Below are positions 11,285 through 22,697 of a DNA stretch of 64,000 nt, in pieces. Source of the DNA: Marisa cornuarietis (lineage: Eukaryota; Mollusca; Gastropoda; Architaenioglossa; Ampullariidae); assembly GCA_004794655.1 (NCBI GenBank), contig SMMW01000018.1:1063501-1127500 (forward strand). Direction: 5' to 3'. The translations under genes and the position numbers were made by a program. The notes beneath the pieces are model-generated. The model had not been told where the DNA came from and made no database searches. It saw only the letters and a program-made list of their open reading frames with translations. Within the stretch, counting starts at the first letter, position 1. Every line of letters begins with the position of its first letter.

Positions 11285-12843
11285 TTGCGTTTCTGCGCGC
11301 ACCAACTTGGAGGCATTTTTCAACACCTTTATCAGCGCTCTATGGATTCATTCTCCATCCCAGCTGCTTGGAAACTGTCTACCATTGTTCCAGTTCCGAA
11401 GAAAGCTTCAGCTCAGCATCTCAATGACTTCAGACCAGTGGCCTTAACATCATTGGTCATGAAAGTATTGGAGACAATCATCAAATCATTGATCCTAACA
11501 GCCACTAACAATTGTCTCGACCCCTTGCAATTTGCATACCAATCCAAACGAAGTGTTAATGATGCTAAACTGTTCATCCTCCACACTTTACTCAAACACC
11601 TGGAGAATCCACAAGCCCACGCACGACTGCTGTTTGCTGACTTCTCATCAGCCTTCAACACCATCCAACCACATATCCTAGCTAGAAGACTTCTCGACGA
11701 GTTTTCCTTTGATCATCAGCTAGTGTCACGGATCATCCACTTTTTGGTTGACAGGCAGCAGCGAGTACTTGTCAATGGTACTTTTTCCGACTTAATCACA
11801 ACGTGCACCGGCTCACCTCAAGGCTGTGTTTTATCCCCGCTTCTGTTTATTCTGTATACCAACAGTTGTCGCAGTAACCATGAGGGTCAATACCTAGTCA
11901 AATTCTCTGATGACACGGCACTGCTCTCTCTCCTTAGCGGGCCAGCAGATAGATACCCACGGTGCAGCCTTGGAAGAATTTATTGCCTGGTGCGATGAAA
12001 ATTTTCGAGACCTTAATGTGAGTAAGACCAAAGAGATGGTTTTCGATTTCCGTCGGAATTCTTCACCAAGTCCTGTCAGTGTCATCCACGACAAGGAGGT
12101 GGAAATGGTTACTGTTTTTAAATACCTGGGCACCATCTTCGACAGGCGACTTTGCTGGGATGTCAACACCCAAGCCATCGTAAAGAAAGCTCAGCAGCGC
12201 CTCTTCCTTCTCCGGAAGCTGAAGTCTTTCTCTGTCTCCCACCAATTTCTTCAGCTTTTTTACAGATCACACATAGAGAGCGTGCTGTCCTTCTCGTCTA
12301 TCTGTTTCTACAACAGTTTATCAGTGAAGGACAAGAGCAGCCTACATCGTGTGGTATCCACCTGCTCAAAAGTCATTGGGACAGCCCAAACTACTCTTCA
12401 GACTCTGTATGACAGGCAGACATTTCTGAAAGTGTCTGCAATCCTCTGTGATGACAGGCATGTCCTATCGAGAGAGTTTGTCCAGCTCCCATCGGGCCGC
12501 CGATTTTGTGTACCTGCATGCAGGACTAACAGACTGCGGCTGTCATTCGTTGTTTCGGCCGTGCGTCTCTTGAATGGTGCTGTGAGAATGAATGAAACAT
12601 GAATGGGGAAGCCTGTCTAGTGCATATGAATGTGTGTGTGTGTGTGTGGGTGTTGCGTGGTGTGTGTTGTATGGTGTGGGTGGGTTGTGTGTATGTGTGT
12701 GTTCTGCATGTATACGTGTGTGTTTTTGTGTTAAGTTGTTGGTTTTTTTTGTTGTTGTTGTTTTGTTAAATTGTATCAAGCTGCCACCCAATTGCCCTCT
12801 GGGACAAATAAAGTATTATCTTATCTATCTTATCTTATAAACA
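11285..12843 (+). mobile_element. Rex1/L2-like LINE, 5'-truncated, with long target-site duplication
   Basis: Plus-strand RT in two frames. The first (to about 11940) reads WKLSTIVPVPKK, LNDFRPVALTSLVMKVLE, FAYQSKRSVNDAKL, LFADFSSAFNTIQPHIL, STGSPQ-like GSPQGCVLSPLLFILYT and KFSDDTALLSLL (catalytic FSDD). The second (from about 11950) reads HGAALEEFIAWCDENF, DLNVSKTKEMVFDF and FKYLGTIFDRRL, ending at 12602. One frameshift at about 11938-11950 separates them. The 3' end has (TG)n at 12631-12648, attgccctctgggacaaa, taaagtattatc and an ATCTT-type tail. A 24-bp direct repeat with two mismatches flanks it (11261-11284 and 12844-12867), the mark of target-primed insertion. Confidence 0.85.
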
Positions 12844-12867
12844 CAAGTCTGGTCAGGACTTGTTACA
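12844..12867. repeat. Right target-site duplication of the LINE
   Basis: Partner of 11261-11284. It begins caagtctggtcagg, directly after the ATCTT-type tail. Confidence 0.7.
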
Positions 12868-13160
12868 TAAAGTCTGGTCAAGACTTTCCCAACACTCGAG
12901 GAGACCGTCAAGTTTCCCCGCTCCCGTCAAGGAGGACCAGCATACGAAAAAAATCAAACTACACCAAAACACTCATCTCATTCTTCTCAATTCCTTCCAT
13001 CCCCCCCTCTCAACAACACTTAATGAGGGTATTTCATCAGGGTCGGTGACGTACGGTAACATCCAATCAGAATTTAGTAGCTTTCATACTGCGGACAGCT
13101 AGTCGGAAGTCGGGTACACGCGTAGCGGTCTTTTGAGTAGTTTCACTGTAAGCATCAGCC

Positions 13161-13325
13161 ATGGCTAAAGAAAGTTTTGAAGCAAAAAGAAGTTCCGAGT
13201 GGAAAAATTCACTTATTCTGCTACCTGTTGTTGGCGATGTAACAACTATTTTACACAGGGAGCAGAAAAACAGCAAAACCAAAAAAGCCATCAAGTTTGT
13301 AGGCGATGGCCATGTACAGCAATAA
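13161..13325 (+). CDS. Short open frame of 54 codons, function unknown
   Basis: ATG at 13161 in a fair start context (cagccATGg) opens MAKESFEAKRSSEWKNS, then LILLPVVGDVTTILHREQ, and stops at 13323. The product is basic, with no signal peptide or known domain. A possible second exon begins after the pyrimidine-rich acceptor ttgcttttttattacag at 13361 and would encode EFDFSSDDHIMVKEK before a stop near 13410. No clear donor with a matching phase was found between them. It converges with the THAP remnant on the other strand. It may be part of a decayed transposon. Confidence 0.25.
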   Translation: MAKESFEAKRSSEWKNSLILLPVVGDVTTILHREQKNSKTKKAIKFVGDGHVQQ

Positions 13326-13602
13326 CAGTCATACTCCTTTCTCCTTGCTTTTTTATTACAGGTGAATTTGACTTTTCTTCTGATGACCATATCATGGTAA
13401 AAGAAAAATAAGACGCAGACAAAACATCCCTGCACATCCCTAATATTAAAACCAAATTGTTGTAGTATATAATATGTACTGATAATACCTTCTATATTTT
13501 TTGTTCCTGAGAATTGTTTACGTAGTTTTGTAGAAATTTATTAATGGAATCTTGCGACAGAAAAAAAATGTTCACTGACGCGGTTCTCCGCCCACTTTTC
13601 TT

Positions 13603-14008
13603 TCAGCACCGATGGTGCGGCAAGTAAAAACAACATCCTTCGACCGTCTTCTCTAAGACTGGCAACAATTTCTGAAGTAGTACAATAAGAAGCTTTTTTG
13701 CTTGTCGAAGTGAACCCAATTTTACTGATTTTTCATACCCAAGATGTAATGTTGGGACGTAGTCGATTGAAGTCAGACCGGTCATTTATCTGACATCCCG
13801 ACACGAAGTGTCGACCGCATACTTTAGAGTGCGCTTTCGGCACAAAGTTCTCTCTTTGGATCGCTTGCAGCCACAGTTTTCTTCTTTTTTGAGCTTTTAG
13901 GCCTTTACCCATCGGGATACTAGAAAATATTAACGTTTCTCCTCTCTCTCTGTATTTTGATCTACGATTGTGGCAGTTAAGAACACAACAGTGATCATGC
14001 TTACCCAT
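13603..14008 (-). pseudogene. THAP zinc-finger protein remnant, frameshifted
   Basis: ATG at 14008 opens MGKHDHCCVLNCHNRRSK, then LWLQAIQRENFVP and KVCGRHFVSG. This fits the C2CH THAP DNA-binding module: two N-terminal cysteines, an invariant Trp, and C-x2-H followed by F. After VSG the frame drifts to a stop at 13733. The expected continuation, DYVPTLHLGYEKS, lies in another frame at 13770-13700 and ends at 13603. A 1-nt indel near 13785-13795 explains this. THAP modules occur in host factors and in P-element and Kolobok transposases, so this may be a host pseudogene or a transposon relic. An unrecognised intron is a less likely explanation. Confidence 0.6.
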
Positions 14009-14073
14009 CTCGATCTGTAGTAAACACTAATGGCTGTACCCGATTTCCGCTTTGACCACCGACGAGTGTGTAC

Positions 14074-14084
14074 TGCGCATGCGC
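14074..14084. promoter_or_regulatory. NRF1-like palindrome upstream of the THAP frame
   Basis: tgcgcatgcgc matches the palindromic NRF1 consensus. It lies about 65 bp upstream of the THAP start codon on the minus strand, with no TATA box nearby. NRF1 sites are typical of TATA-less promoters, but function here is inferred from the motif alone. Confidence 0.35.
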
Positions 14085-14254
14085 TGAATAATTGACGAAA
14101 TAGGGTCATTAAACTGTCAGTCATCCCAGGACTCGCACGCCGACACACACACCGATCGCTCATCTTTCACACCTTCCCCCTCCTTCCCCATTTCCCATCC
14201 CTTTCTCAGTTAAAAAAAAAAAGGTTTGTGACAGTCAGTCAGTTGTCCCTTGCC

Positions 14255-15890
14255 TGGCGTTAGGGGCAGCACATGGATAGACGCGGCAGCTGACAGGGGC
14301 CGCTACTCTTGCCTATTGTGGGCGATAGTCAGCAGGTCCTGTACAGGACGACTAGTCCAGTCTCTGACATTCGTAAGCCAGTTCTTCCTCTGGCCACCGC
14401 GGTGTCGGCCAACCTCCAAGGTGCCTTGAAAGACAGTCTTCCACAAGGTGTCGTGCCAAGTCACATGGCCAAAGAAGACCAGCTTACGTCGCTTGACTGT
14501 TGATAGGAGAGATTCCTGGTGTCCTACCAGTGTGGCCATCTTGTTTCTTACAAAGTCGTTGGTTTTATGTTCTTTGTATGAGATCCGGAGCAGCCTCCTC
14601 AAGCACTTGTTCTCAAATGATTGGATTCTTCTTTCTGTTTTGGCGAGCACAGTCCACGTGTTGCATCTGTAGAGCAGGATCGGCACTACCAGGGATTTGT
14701 ATAGCCTGTAATGGTAGTGAGCCAAGCCATTGTTGCTGTTGCTATCCTGATGCGGATGGCTGGTGTGGAGCTGCCGTCCTTGAAGAGGGTGGATCCCAAG
14801 TATTTGAAGCTTCTTACCTCTTCAAGCTGTACCCCGTTCATACAGATCTCTGCTTTGCCGTTGCCATTGATCATAACTTTGCTCTTTTCAGTGCTGGTCT
14901 CCATTTCATATGCATTTGAGGTGCCTGTCAGTCTGTTGGTGAGTTCTTGCAGTTCTTTGTTAGTACCTGTGAACAGATCTATGTCATCTTCAAAGCATAG
15001 GTTGCAGATTGGTCTTCCACCAATTGAAATGAAAGTGTGATGGTCGTGAAGAGCTTCGAGCATAATGTTCTCCAAGAATTTATTAAGCAGCACCGGTGAT
15101 AGGGGACGTACCTTGACGTACCCCTACTGTGGTGCGAAAGAAAGCTCCTGGTTGTTTAGCAGTACTATCCTCGTTGAGCTTTTATACAGCAATTCAACGA
15201 CTTGAACGAGGCCTTCTTCGATGTTGAATTTTCGCATCACATGCCAGACTCTGTCGAATGCCTTTTTAAATTCAATGAAGTTGTGGTAAAAGTCCCGCTG
15301 ATGCTGAAGATGCTTTTCTATAAGGAGACGACAGTTGAAGATCTGCTCAACTGTGCTGCTACGTGGTCTGAAGCCAGCCTGTTCTTCTGCTAGCAGCTCT
15401 TCTGCGGTGGTTCTGATGCGGTTCTGTATGACCTTCAGCATGACTTTGCTTGGGTGGCTGATAAGGCTATAGTTCTGTAGTTCTGGCACTGTTTGCTATT
15501 CCCTTTCTTTGGGAGGGGTATGATTAGTGACTGCCTCCATTCTTTGGACCATTCCTTTCGCTCTCAGACTCTTTGGCACAGGACAGTGAGGGCCTTTGTA
15601 GTTTCTTCCCCGCCCTGCTTGAGCAGCTCAGCTGGTACATTATCAACGCCTGGCGACTTTCCTCTCTTCAGACTATGTACAGCTCTTTCGACCTCTTCCC
15701 GTAGGACTGGTAGGTCTACGGGTTCGCCGTCTCTAGCCTGGTTGTTTTGGATGATATTAGTGTCGGTCTTCAGCTGGAAGTTGTACAGGTCCTTGCATGA
15801 ACTGATTTTAACCAAGATGTCTCCAAGAATAAAGCTGGGTATTACTGCAGGCAAAAGAGGTTGTCTGATACACTGATACACTGTGGAAAG
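14255..15890 (-). mobile_element. Degraded LINE reverse transcriptase (RTE-like), minus strand
   Basis: RT blocks appear in order on the minus strand. 15880-15564 has SLKRGKSPGVDNVPAELL. 15489-15124 has ISHPSKVMLKVIQNRI, LAEEQAGFRPRSSTVEQIF and FKKAFDRVWHVM. 15093-14686 has ICNLCFEDDIDLFTG (catalytic FADD changed to FEDD) and FKYLGSTLFKDGSSTPAI. 14725-14303 has KSLVVPILLY, NKCLRRLLRISYKEHKTN and RKLVFFGHVTWHD. At least three frame changes separate the blocks, so the copy is inactive. A fragment of the same family lies on the plus strand at 24552-24720. Confidence 0.8.
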
Positions 15891-16980
15891 ATAACTATAG
15901 CCATTTTAATCGTTCAGTGAAAGACAGCAAAACATTACTTAGACTTTTTGTTCGTCGGAGAATGTGACGGGACTCAGAAGTGAATGCACTTCCGGACTGG
16001 CAAACAAGTTGGAGAACTGTCTGAGGTCGTTAATACAGGGATTTTCAAAGTAGACCCACTGTTGGGAATGGTGTAGAATAAATTTTGTTAACAAAAAGAG
16101 GGGATTTTTCACAGATCTGATAATATAGCAGTGTTTTTAGAAAGACAACAGACTAGTGAGGACACATAATCTCAGTCACTCATTAACGTTTGTGAGAGCC
16201 CTGTCCTCGGTTATTAGCCAGTGTTCTTGTGAGCAGACGAGTTCCAATAGCTCTTGATCGAACCTTGTCAAAGCATGTGCCATAATTCCATGCTTCCTGT
16301 TTGTTGTTGATAGGTTTTATGCAAAATGACCAAATGCAAATTTTTTTTTTTCAAAGTTGAATCCCCCCACCTCCCCGTATATCCTTTTGCAAATAATTAT
16401 TAGTTTTTCGGTCACTTGAGTAGAAAGTCAGTGTTGGTAACTTCTCATACAAAGTCCTTGGGGACATCTACGATTTGTTCACAACACTACATATGAGCTT
16501 CAAACATGGTCCCTATAGCTGTGACGCAAATCAGGAACTTCAAACAGTGGTGTCTCCCAAACTAATTAAGATAGAGACTTAGTTCTTGTTTTGTTTTCCT
16601 TATATTGTCCTGTGCTTTCATGCAAACATAAAAAACACATTTAACAAAACCTTAGTGTGATGGTACGTACTTATAGAAAACAGCAAATGTCATTTCCCTC
16701 CAGATATAAAAAATGAAAATTGGAGATTTGGTTCAGAGTTGTAAATCTTTTGCAAACCTATTTTTCTCTTACTGAAACACCATGGGAATCAAAGTGTATT
16801 ATTACTTTCTACTAGTATTTACAGGAAATTTCAATGCACCCCCCAAAAAAATTAAAATAAAAATAAATAAAGCCCTAGGGTCGTAGTCTCATCGCGCGGG
16901 CATCGTATGCCTCACTTTACCTCTACAACAAGCCTCCACCAAGTGTAAACATCAGGTCAGAATTAATACAAAGCACTCTT
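15891..16980. other. Intergenic, nothing recognised
   Basis: No gene, repeat family or clear regulatory motif. Short A/T and C runs only. Confidence 0.4.
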
Positions 16981-17060
16981 GACAATGACAATGACCATGA
17001 CCAACTTTATTTGTCCCAATTGCCCAATTTGAATAAGGGAATGTGCTCGAGTTCAACACT
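16981..17060 (-). mobile_element. LINE/SINE 3' end, minus strand
   Basis: On the minus strand this reads gggcaattgggacaaataaa followed by gttggtcatggtcattgtca. It has the same attgccc...ggacaaataaag layout as the 3' end of the LINE at 12.8 kb, with an ATTGTC-type tail. The LINE body is missing or unrecognisable upstream. Confidence 0.55.
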
Positions 17061-18264
17061 GAATGAAAAAATTGAAAACATGAGAAGGAAAAGGAAGTGG
17101 GCAAGTAACATGTATCATATTAATATATATAAAAAAACTTACAACAAGAAAAATCAGGTATGCACCCCCACACCCACACACCCCGGGGATTATCTTAATC
17201 CGGTTGTCTTGACTGGTTCTGGCAACCTTCCGTCAGCTTGGCGCTTGTCCTCCGCTCACAGCAGATGAATGGCGTAGAGTCTTCAGCTCTCTTCTCAAAA
17301 ACCCGTCCGGCGACAGCAACAGTAGCCTGGCTTTAGCAAAGGTGCGACAACTGAAGAAGTAGCAGCAGCTGCAGCAGCCCACTGGTCGCTTGTGGTCGGG
17401 ATTAAATACCCACCTCTGTCCACCTGCACAACAGGTGAGCTCACCCTGGACCACACGAAAAATACGAGATTTATGTGAACTCCTAACTTCCCCTGATCTC
17501 TATACGACAGCGACTAGAATTAAACCCTGTTTACCTGGACAGAGGGTGAACTCCGCACGTGAAATACGAAAACTTCATTTTCACAAGATTCCTGTGTGTC
17601 AGTGACAAGTCAAACCCCCCCCCCCCGTGTGTTAAACTACGACTTTTACTGTATTACTGTCCAACCCCCTCCCCCTTTTTACGCTACAAGGATAACAGGA
17701 TAATATCGATTTATTAGCCATAATAACTGGATTTGGGGTAATTTTGATGGATGTCTGTAACGGAGCCATTAATAAAAACATGTACTAGTGTATGGATTTG
17801 ATGTAAAGTAAATCCTTTGTCAGTTATTTGTTTGGCCGTTTTATCAAGAAGATGAAAGAAGCATTCATAAAAGGAGACATATGGATTGTGTTTTAGCCCA
17901 ACAGTAAAGAGACAGTCCTATATTTATCATACAAGCGGGTAATTGGTCCTTCCTATATGCATGTACAGTTATCGTACCTGCATCTCACGAATGATAAGAA
18001 AGGTGATATAAATAAGAGAGTAAATCAAAGCCAAGGAAGATATTAACATATCTAACCAACAAACAGACAAGGATGCAGCAGTTTTCAAATTAAAACCAAA
18101 CAAAGAGAAGGGAGATGATAATTTGAACAACACAACTTATGCAGGTAAAACGTTTTTACACTTCACCGTCAAAGAAAGAAAGAAAGAAAGAACACTACTA
18201 GTATCATGATCTTGACCACTACAGGGCGGTGGAACTGATTCTAGAGCGAGACAAGAGCGGCGCA
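17061..18264. other. Intergenic, nothing firmly recognised
   Basis: 17170-17600 is more GC-rich and gives a short minus-strand Cys-rich frame (17454-17233) without homology that I recognise. 17615-17626 is a C run. (GAAA)n occurs at 18170-18190. The right end abuts the solo LTR. Confidence 0.35.
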
Positions 18265-18269
18265 AACAA

Positions 18270-19059
18270 TGTCACAACCTCTGCGATCACTTAACGCCTG
18301 GACATTTGCGTGTTCTTTTCTTTATAAACAAAACAACTCTTTCTTCTTTTTAAACATATATACATTTAATTAAATGATCAAAATATGGCAAAATACTTAA
18401 AAGAAATACTAAGGTATCTAAAAATCAAATAGTATATAAACAAGCACAAAGTCACTTTTCGATGATTCACAAATATTCTAATCCACAAACGCCTCTCTTA
18501 ATAAGGTGCCGTCTCTCGGAACAAGTCACCCAACATCATACCACAAACGCTGCCTCTCGGGGTCAGACGTTGAACTAGAAATGGCGCCGCCTCTTGGGGA
18601 CGAGCGACCCAACCTTTTCTTTATTGACGCCGTCTCTCGGAACAGGCCTTATACAACTCCATGCTAACTCCATTCCATGCGAACTCCATTCCATGCTAAC
18701 TCCAGGCTAACTGCGCCTATAACAAAATTACAACAAAAGAAATTACTAATACTTATAGATCTATGTCTCTAAAAAATACAGGAAAAATTCACCTTATGCA
18801 AAAATAATCCAAGTTGCTAACAAAAACACAATAAGGCACCTTTCTATGAAGACGCAGCCTTCACTTCCCCACACGCAGTGTCTCGCCACTTGCCTTGTCT
18901 CTCTGAGAAGTCAAGCGCTGGCCGGCAACAGTTAACTAAATACTATTCCTCCTTTCTTTTCTCACTCTCTAAAAAAAATCACTATGACTCATGCGCCAGG
19001 TGCGATTTGGGCATCCTCGCTGTACAGGCTATTAGCCTCCATGTCACCCCTCTGTGACA
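18270..19059. mobile_element. Solo LTR with 5-bp target-site duplication
   Basis: A 790-bp unit starting TGTCACAACC and ending CTCTGTGACA, so the ends are inverted (TGTCAC/GTGACA) with the TG...CA termini of LTR elements. The pentamer AACAA flanks it on both sides (18265-18269 and 19060-19064). No internal gag-pol is present, so it is a solo LTR left by LTR-LTR recombination. Inside, a gcc[t/g]ctc[t/g]cgg module recurs four times at about 18490-18640. One piece, gcctcttggggacgagcgac, is found again at 35105. Confidence 0.75.
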
Positions 19060-19064
19060 AACAA

Positions 19065-19332
19065 GACCAGGAGAGGAGGTACAGTTGCACTGCACATCGC
19101 TGCTCACAATGATCACGTGGAGTGCGTGCGACTCGTGGTCATCGTCACTCAGCGCAAAGAGGCAACGAATGAGAGACACTCATCCAGTAGATGAAGGTCA
19201 GTGGTGTTGACGGTGTGTTGGCACGCATGAGTGGAGACAGTGGTCTGTGTTTGCCTGTGCGTGTGAGCGTGTGACCTGCGAGTGAGAGGGTGGAGCAGGG
19301 TGAAAGTCGGAGTAAGGCGAGCCATAGCTAAG
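19065..19332. other. Spacer between solo LTR and 56-bp array
   Basis: CpG-containing sequence with no recognised feature. Confidence 0.35.
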
Positions 19333-20128
19333 TGTCCCCTTTCCCCTCGGGCGTTGAGTCCGGCCTTCATCCCGCAGTTACGTCACACTGTCCCCTTTCC
19401 CCTCGGGCGTTGAGTCCGGCCTTCACCCCGCAGTTACGTCACACTGTCCCCTTTCCCCTCAGGCGTTTAGTCCGGCCTTCACCCCGCAGTTACGTCACAC
19501 TGTCCCCTTTCCCCTCAGGCGTTTAGTCCGGCCTTCACCCCGCAGTTACGTCACACTGTCCCCTTTCCCCTCGGGCGTTTAGTCCGGCCTTCACCCCGCA
19601 GTTACGTCACACTGTCCCCTTTCCCCTCAGGCGTTTAGTCCGGCCTTCACCCCGCAGTTACGTCACACTGTCCCCTTTCCCCTCAGGCGTTTAGTCCGGC
19701 CTTCACCCCGCAGTTACGTCACACTGTCCCCTTTCCCCTCGGGCGTTGAGTCCGGCCTTCACCCCGCAGTTACGTCACACTGTCCCCTTTCCCCTCAGGC
19801 GTTTAGTCCGGCCTTCACCCCGCAGTTACGTCACACTGTCCCCTTTCCCCTCAGGCGTTTAGTCCGGCCTTCACCCCGCAGTTACGTCACACTGTCCCCT
19901 TTCCCCTCAGGCGTTTAGTCCGGCCTTCACCCCGCAGTTACGTCACACTGTCCCCTTTCCCCTCGGGCGTTGAGTCCGGCCTTCACCCCGCAGTTACGTC
20001 ACACTGTCCCCTTTCCCCTCAGGCGTTTAGTCCGGCCTTCACCCCGCAGTTACGTCACACTGTCCCCTTTCCCCTCGGGCGTTGAGTCCGACCATCTCCC
20101 CGCAGTTACGTCACACTGTCCCCTTTTC
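19333..20128. repeat. 56-bp minisatellite, 14 copies
   Basis: Unit tgtcccctttcccctc[a/g]g|gcgtt[t/g]agtccgg ccttcaccccgcag ttacgtcacac repeats every 56 bp, starting at 19333, 19389, 19445 and 19501 and so on to 20117. Two main unit types (ctcaggcgtttag and ctcgggcgttgag) are interspersed. Every unit carries ttacgtca, a CRE/bZIP-like palindrome. The array is open in several frames but shows no sign of coding. Confidence 0.95.
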
Positions 20129-21478
20129 AACACACAGAGGTGTGGAACTAACACAGCAATACCTAACACAGGTAACTCACGGACGTGTATAGGTGGACTG
20201 ATGTCTGTCTGCCGAGACTAACTCTTTGCCTCTTGCGAAGTTTTCCGCTGTTAGTCTCGGCGATGAATGTGAAGAAACCGGAAACTTTCTCGGCAAAAGG
20301 CTCGTTCTATAACTTAACTGAAAAAATCGTCTGCAAGCAATCCAGTAATACAATTTCGTGGTTAACTGCAGCAATAAAATTATTCAGTTGCTTGATTTTA
20401 CGCAGAACTTAAGCGGATCTGTTGCCGCACACTCAAAGACTCGCCAAGAGCACTTCGGATGGCGTGGAGACACACAAGTACATCAGTTGTTGATCAAAAT
20501 CTGCTCGTTACTTGGAAGAAATACAGATTATCTCAGAATCCTCGTGTATTTTACCTGTACTTGGTATGTCATTGACAAAGTCTTAACGAAAGAATACAGT
20601 AGGTTGATAGGATTATAACAAACACTAGCACGCACGCACACACATACGCACGCGCGCGTTCTCTCTCTCTCTCTTTAACCAGTGATTCTGTGTCTTGCGT
20701 TAGCTTACCTCCACCTAATGCCTGTCCTGCCTTTGAAGTTAGCTTTGTTCCTGTTTTTGTTCTGTGTTTTGGTAGTTTTTTCCTCGGACTTTTATTGTCC
20801 TTAGCACATGCAGCAATTCATTGATTTACCAGAAGCAGAACATAGCAACAGCCAAATCATAGATGATAGGTATCAATAGGTAAACGTCTCTGAATGAATG
20901 AATGAATGAATGAATTATTTACGCTCTAAGCACGCGCTATCACAACACCCTACCAAGGAGCCCATACAATCCCATACTTTGGGGTAGGGGGTTGCCTTAA
21001 AGAGCTTAATAAAGACTGCGAGACTTTTATGCTGCAAGAGAGGTAGCTGGAATAAATTAACAAACACATTTGTATATGTGCAGTACGACGAAAATAGAGG
21101 AAAGGATGTATGTGGATGAAATGGAGGAATCAAATGGATTTTAACCTCTTCAATCCTTCTCAAAGCTGTCGCTTGTTTCCTGTAGCAGTAGAACCTCAGT
21201 TGTCGTCAGTTACTATTAATAGCATTGTTATCACTCTGCCAGTGACCCCGCCTGTGACTTTCCAACACAGGATCGACATTCCTGATACCTCACGTGTCAA
21301 ATGATTTTGATGAATACTTCTTGAACCACTGTATTATTGTTTTGTACACACACAATGAAATTTCTTCTTCCTCTTATTGCTCCACCCACCTCTGTTGTCC
21401 ACTGGCACCCTGAAAGCTGACCCTATTTTCCTCCCAGTATCACACAACTGGACTTCCTGTCGAAGTTCTAACCGACTT
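20129..21478. other. Intergenic, nothing recognised
   Basis: No supported gene. Simple repeats are (AC/GC)n and (CT)n at 20630-20680 and (GAAT)n at 20893-20920. Confidence 0.4.
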
Positions 21479-21537
21479 ACAGGCCGTTCAAATCGATGAC
21501 CGAGTTTCCCTCTGGGATAAATAAAGTCCTATCATAA
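21479..21537 (+). mobile_element. LINE/SINE 3' end
   Basis: Contains gagtttccctctgggataaa then taaagtcctatcat. This matches the layout of the 3' end of the LINE at 12.8 kb. No RT frame precedes it. Confidence 0.5.
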
Positions 21538-21856
21538 AAGCAATGATGTCAGCTGGTGGCAAAATTATAAAATGGTATATTCATCCAATGCCTTACAGAT
21601 GAGGTCGAAACCTACGAATTTCCATCCATTCATCGCCATCAGCTGCATGATAATAATTTCAATAATAATTAATCAAACAAAATGTTTGAAGAATCTGAAG
21701 TTGATAAAGGTTGTGAAAGCACACATGAGGTGAACATCAAATACTGCTGAGTGATAAGCTGCACAGGCTCATTACTGCTTTTTGCAACCTTTTACAATAG
21801 CCTTTTCCTCATAAGCTAAGTCTGGAAGTCGTGAACAACCTTAGGAAGGCCTCCCG
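21538..21856. other. Intergenic, nothing recognised
   Basis: AT-rich, no motif that I can support. Confidence 0.35.
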
Positions 21857-22243
21857 TATCCTCTCTATTTCTGATCATGTGTTGACATGTGAGTTCTCAC
21901 TCTTGTCATCCTCTCTATTTCTGATCATGTGTTGACATGTGTGTTCTCACTCTTGTCATCCTCTCTATTTCTGATCATGTGTTGACATGTGAGTTCTCAC
22001 TTTTGTCATCCTCTCTATTTCTGATCATGTGTTGACATGTGAGTTCTCACTCTTGTCATCCTCTCTATTTCTGATCATGTGTTGGCATGTGTGTTCTCAC
22101 TCTTGTCATCCTCTCTATTTCTGATCATGTGTTGACATGTGAGTTCTCACTCTTGTCATCCTCTCTATTTCTGATCATGTGTTGACATGTGAGTTCTCAC
22201 TCTTGTCATCCTCTCTATTTCTGATCATGTGTTGACACGTGAA
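21857..22243. repeat. 50-bp minisatellite, about 8 copies
   Basis: The block ctgatcatgtgttgacatgt recurs at 21871, 21921, 21971, 22021, 22071, 22121, 22171 and 22221, an exact 50-bp period. Only a few substitutions occur between copies (for example gtgagttc/gtgtgttc). Confidence 0.95.
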
Positions 22244-22314
22244 TTCTGCTGGCCGTGAACTCGTACTAGCCTGAGGTGACCCACGGTCACCACTATATCT
22301 GCTGTTGCTGGGAA

Positions 22315-22315
<1 letters not shown>

Positions 22316-22347
<32 letters not shown>

Positions 22348-22360
22348 AAGAGAGAGAGAG
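22316..22360. repeat. (GT)n(GA)n microsatellite
   Basis: tgtgtgtgtgtgtgag followed by imperfect GA repeats up to about 22360. Confidence 0.85.
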
Positions 22361-22494
22361 ACGATTTGTTTTTCAACATGTATACACTCATGTATATCTC
22401 CTTTTATATCATGTATAGGTATGTATTATCTCTTTTATATCATGTATATGTATGTACTATCTCTCTATATCATGTATGTATTGCTGCTAGTACG

Positions 22495-22550
22495 AGCATT
22501 TTTTGGAATTGCCCTTGTGGATAAATAAAGTTGTATTCTCTTCTCCTTTT
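22495..22550 (+). mobile_element. LINE/SINE 3' end
   Basis: ttggaattgcccttgtggat then aaataaagttgtattctctt. Another copy of the attgccc...aataaag 3' signature. Confidence 0.5.
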
Positions 22551-22697
22551 GTCATGAAAATAACCCTTACTTCCCTTGAATCCAGAGGCTGCCCATAGGT
22601 TTTCATTCTCTTCATTATCTTTGTGCATCTAAAAATACTTTTTTCTTAAGACTAATCAGCCAGGGCACCACAAGCAAAGCTGCAATATACCCATATT

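Noticed and set aside
19332..20221. Pro/Ser-rich frames in the 56-bp array
   Set aside because: 56 is not a multiple of three, so the frame rotates between units and no protein repeat is preserved.
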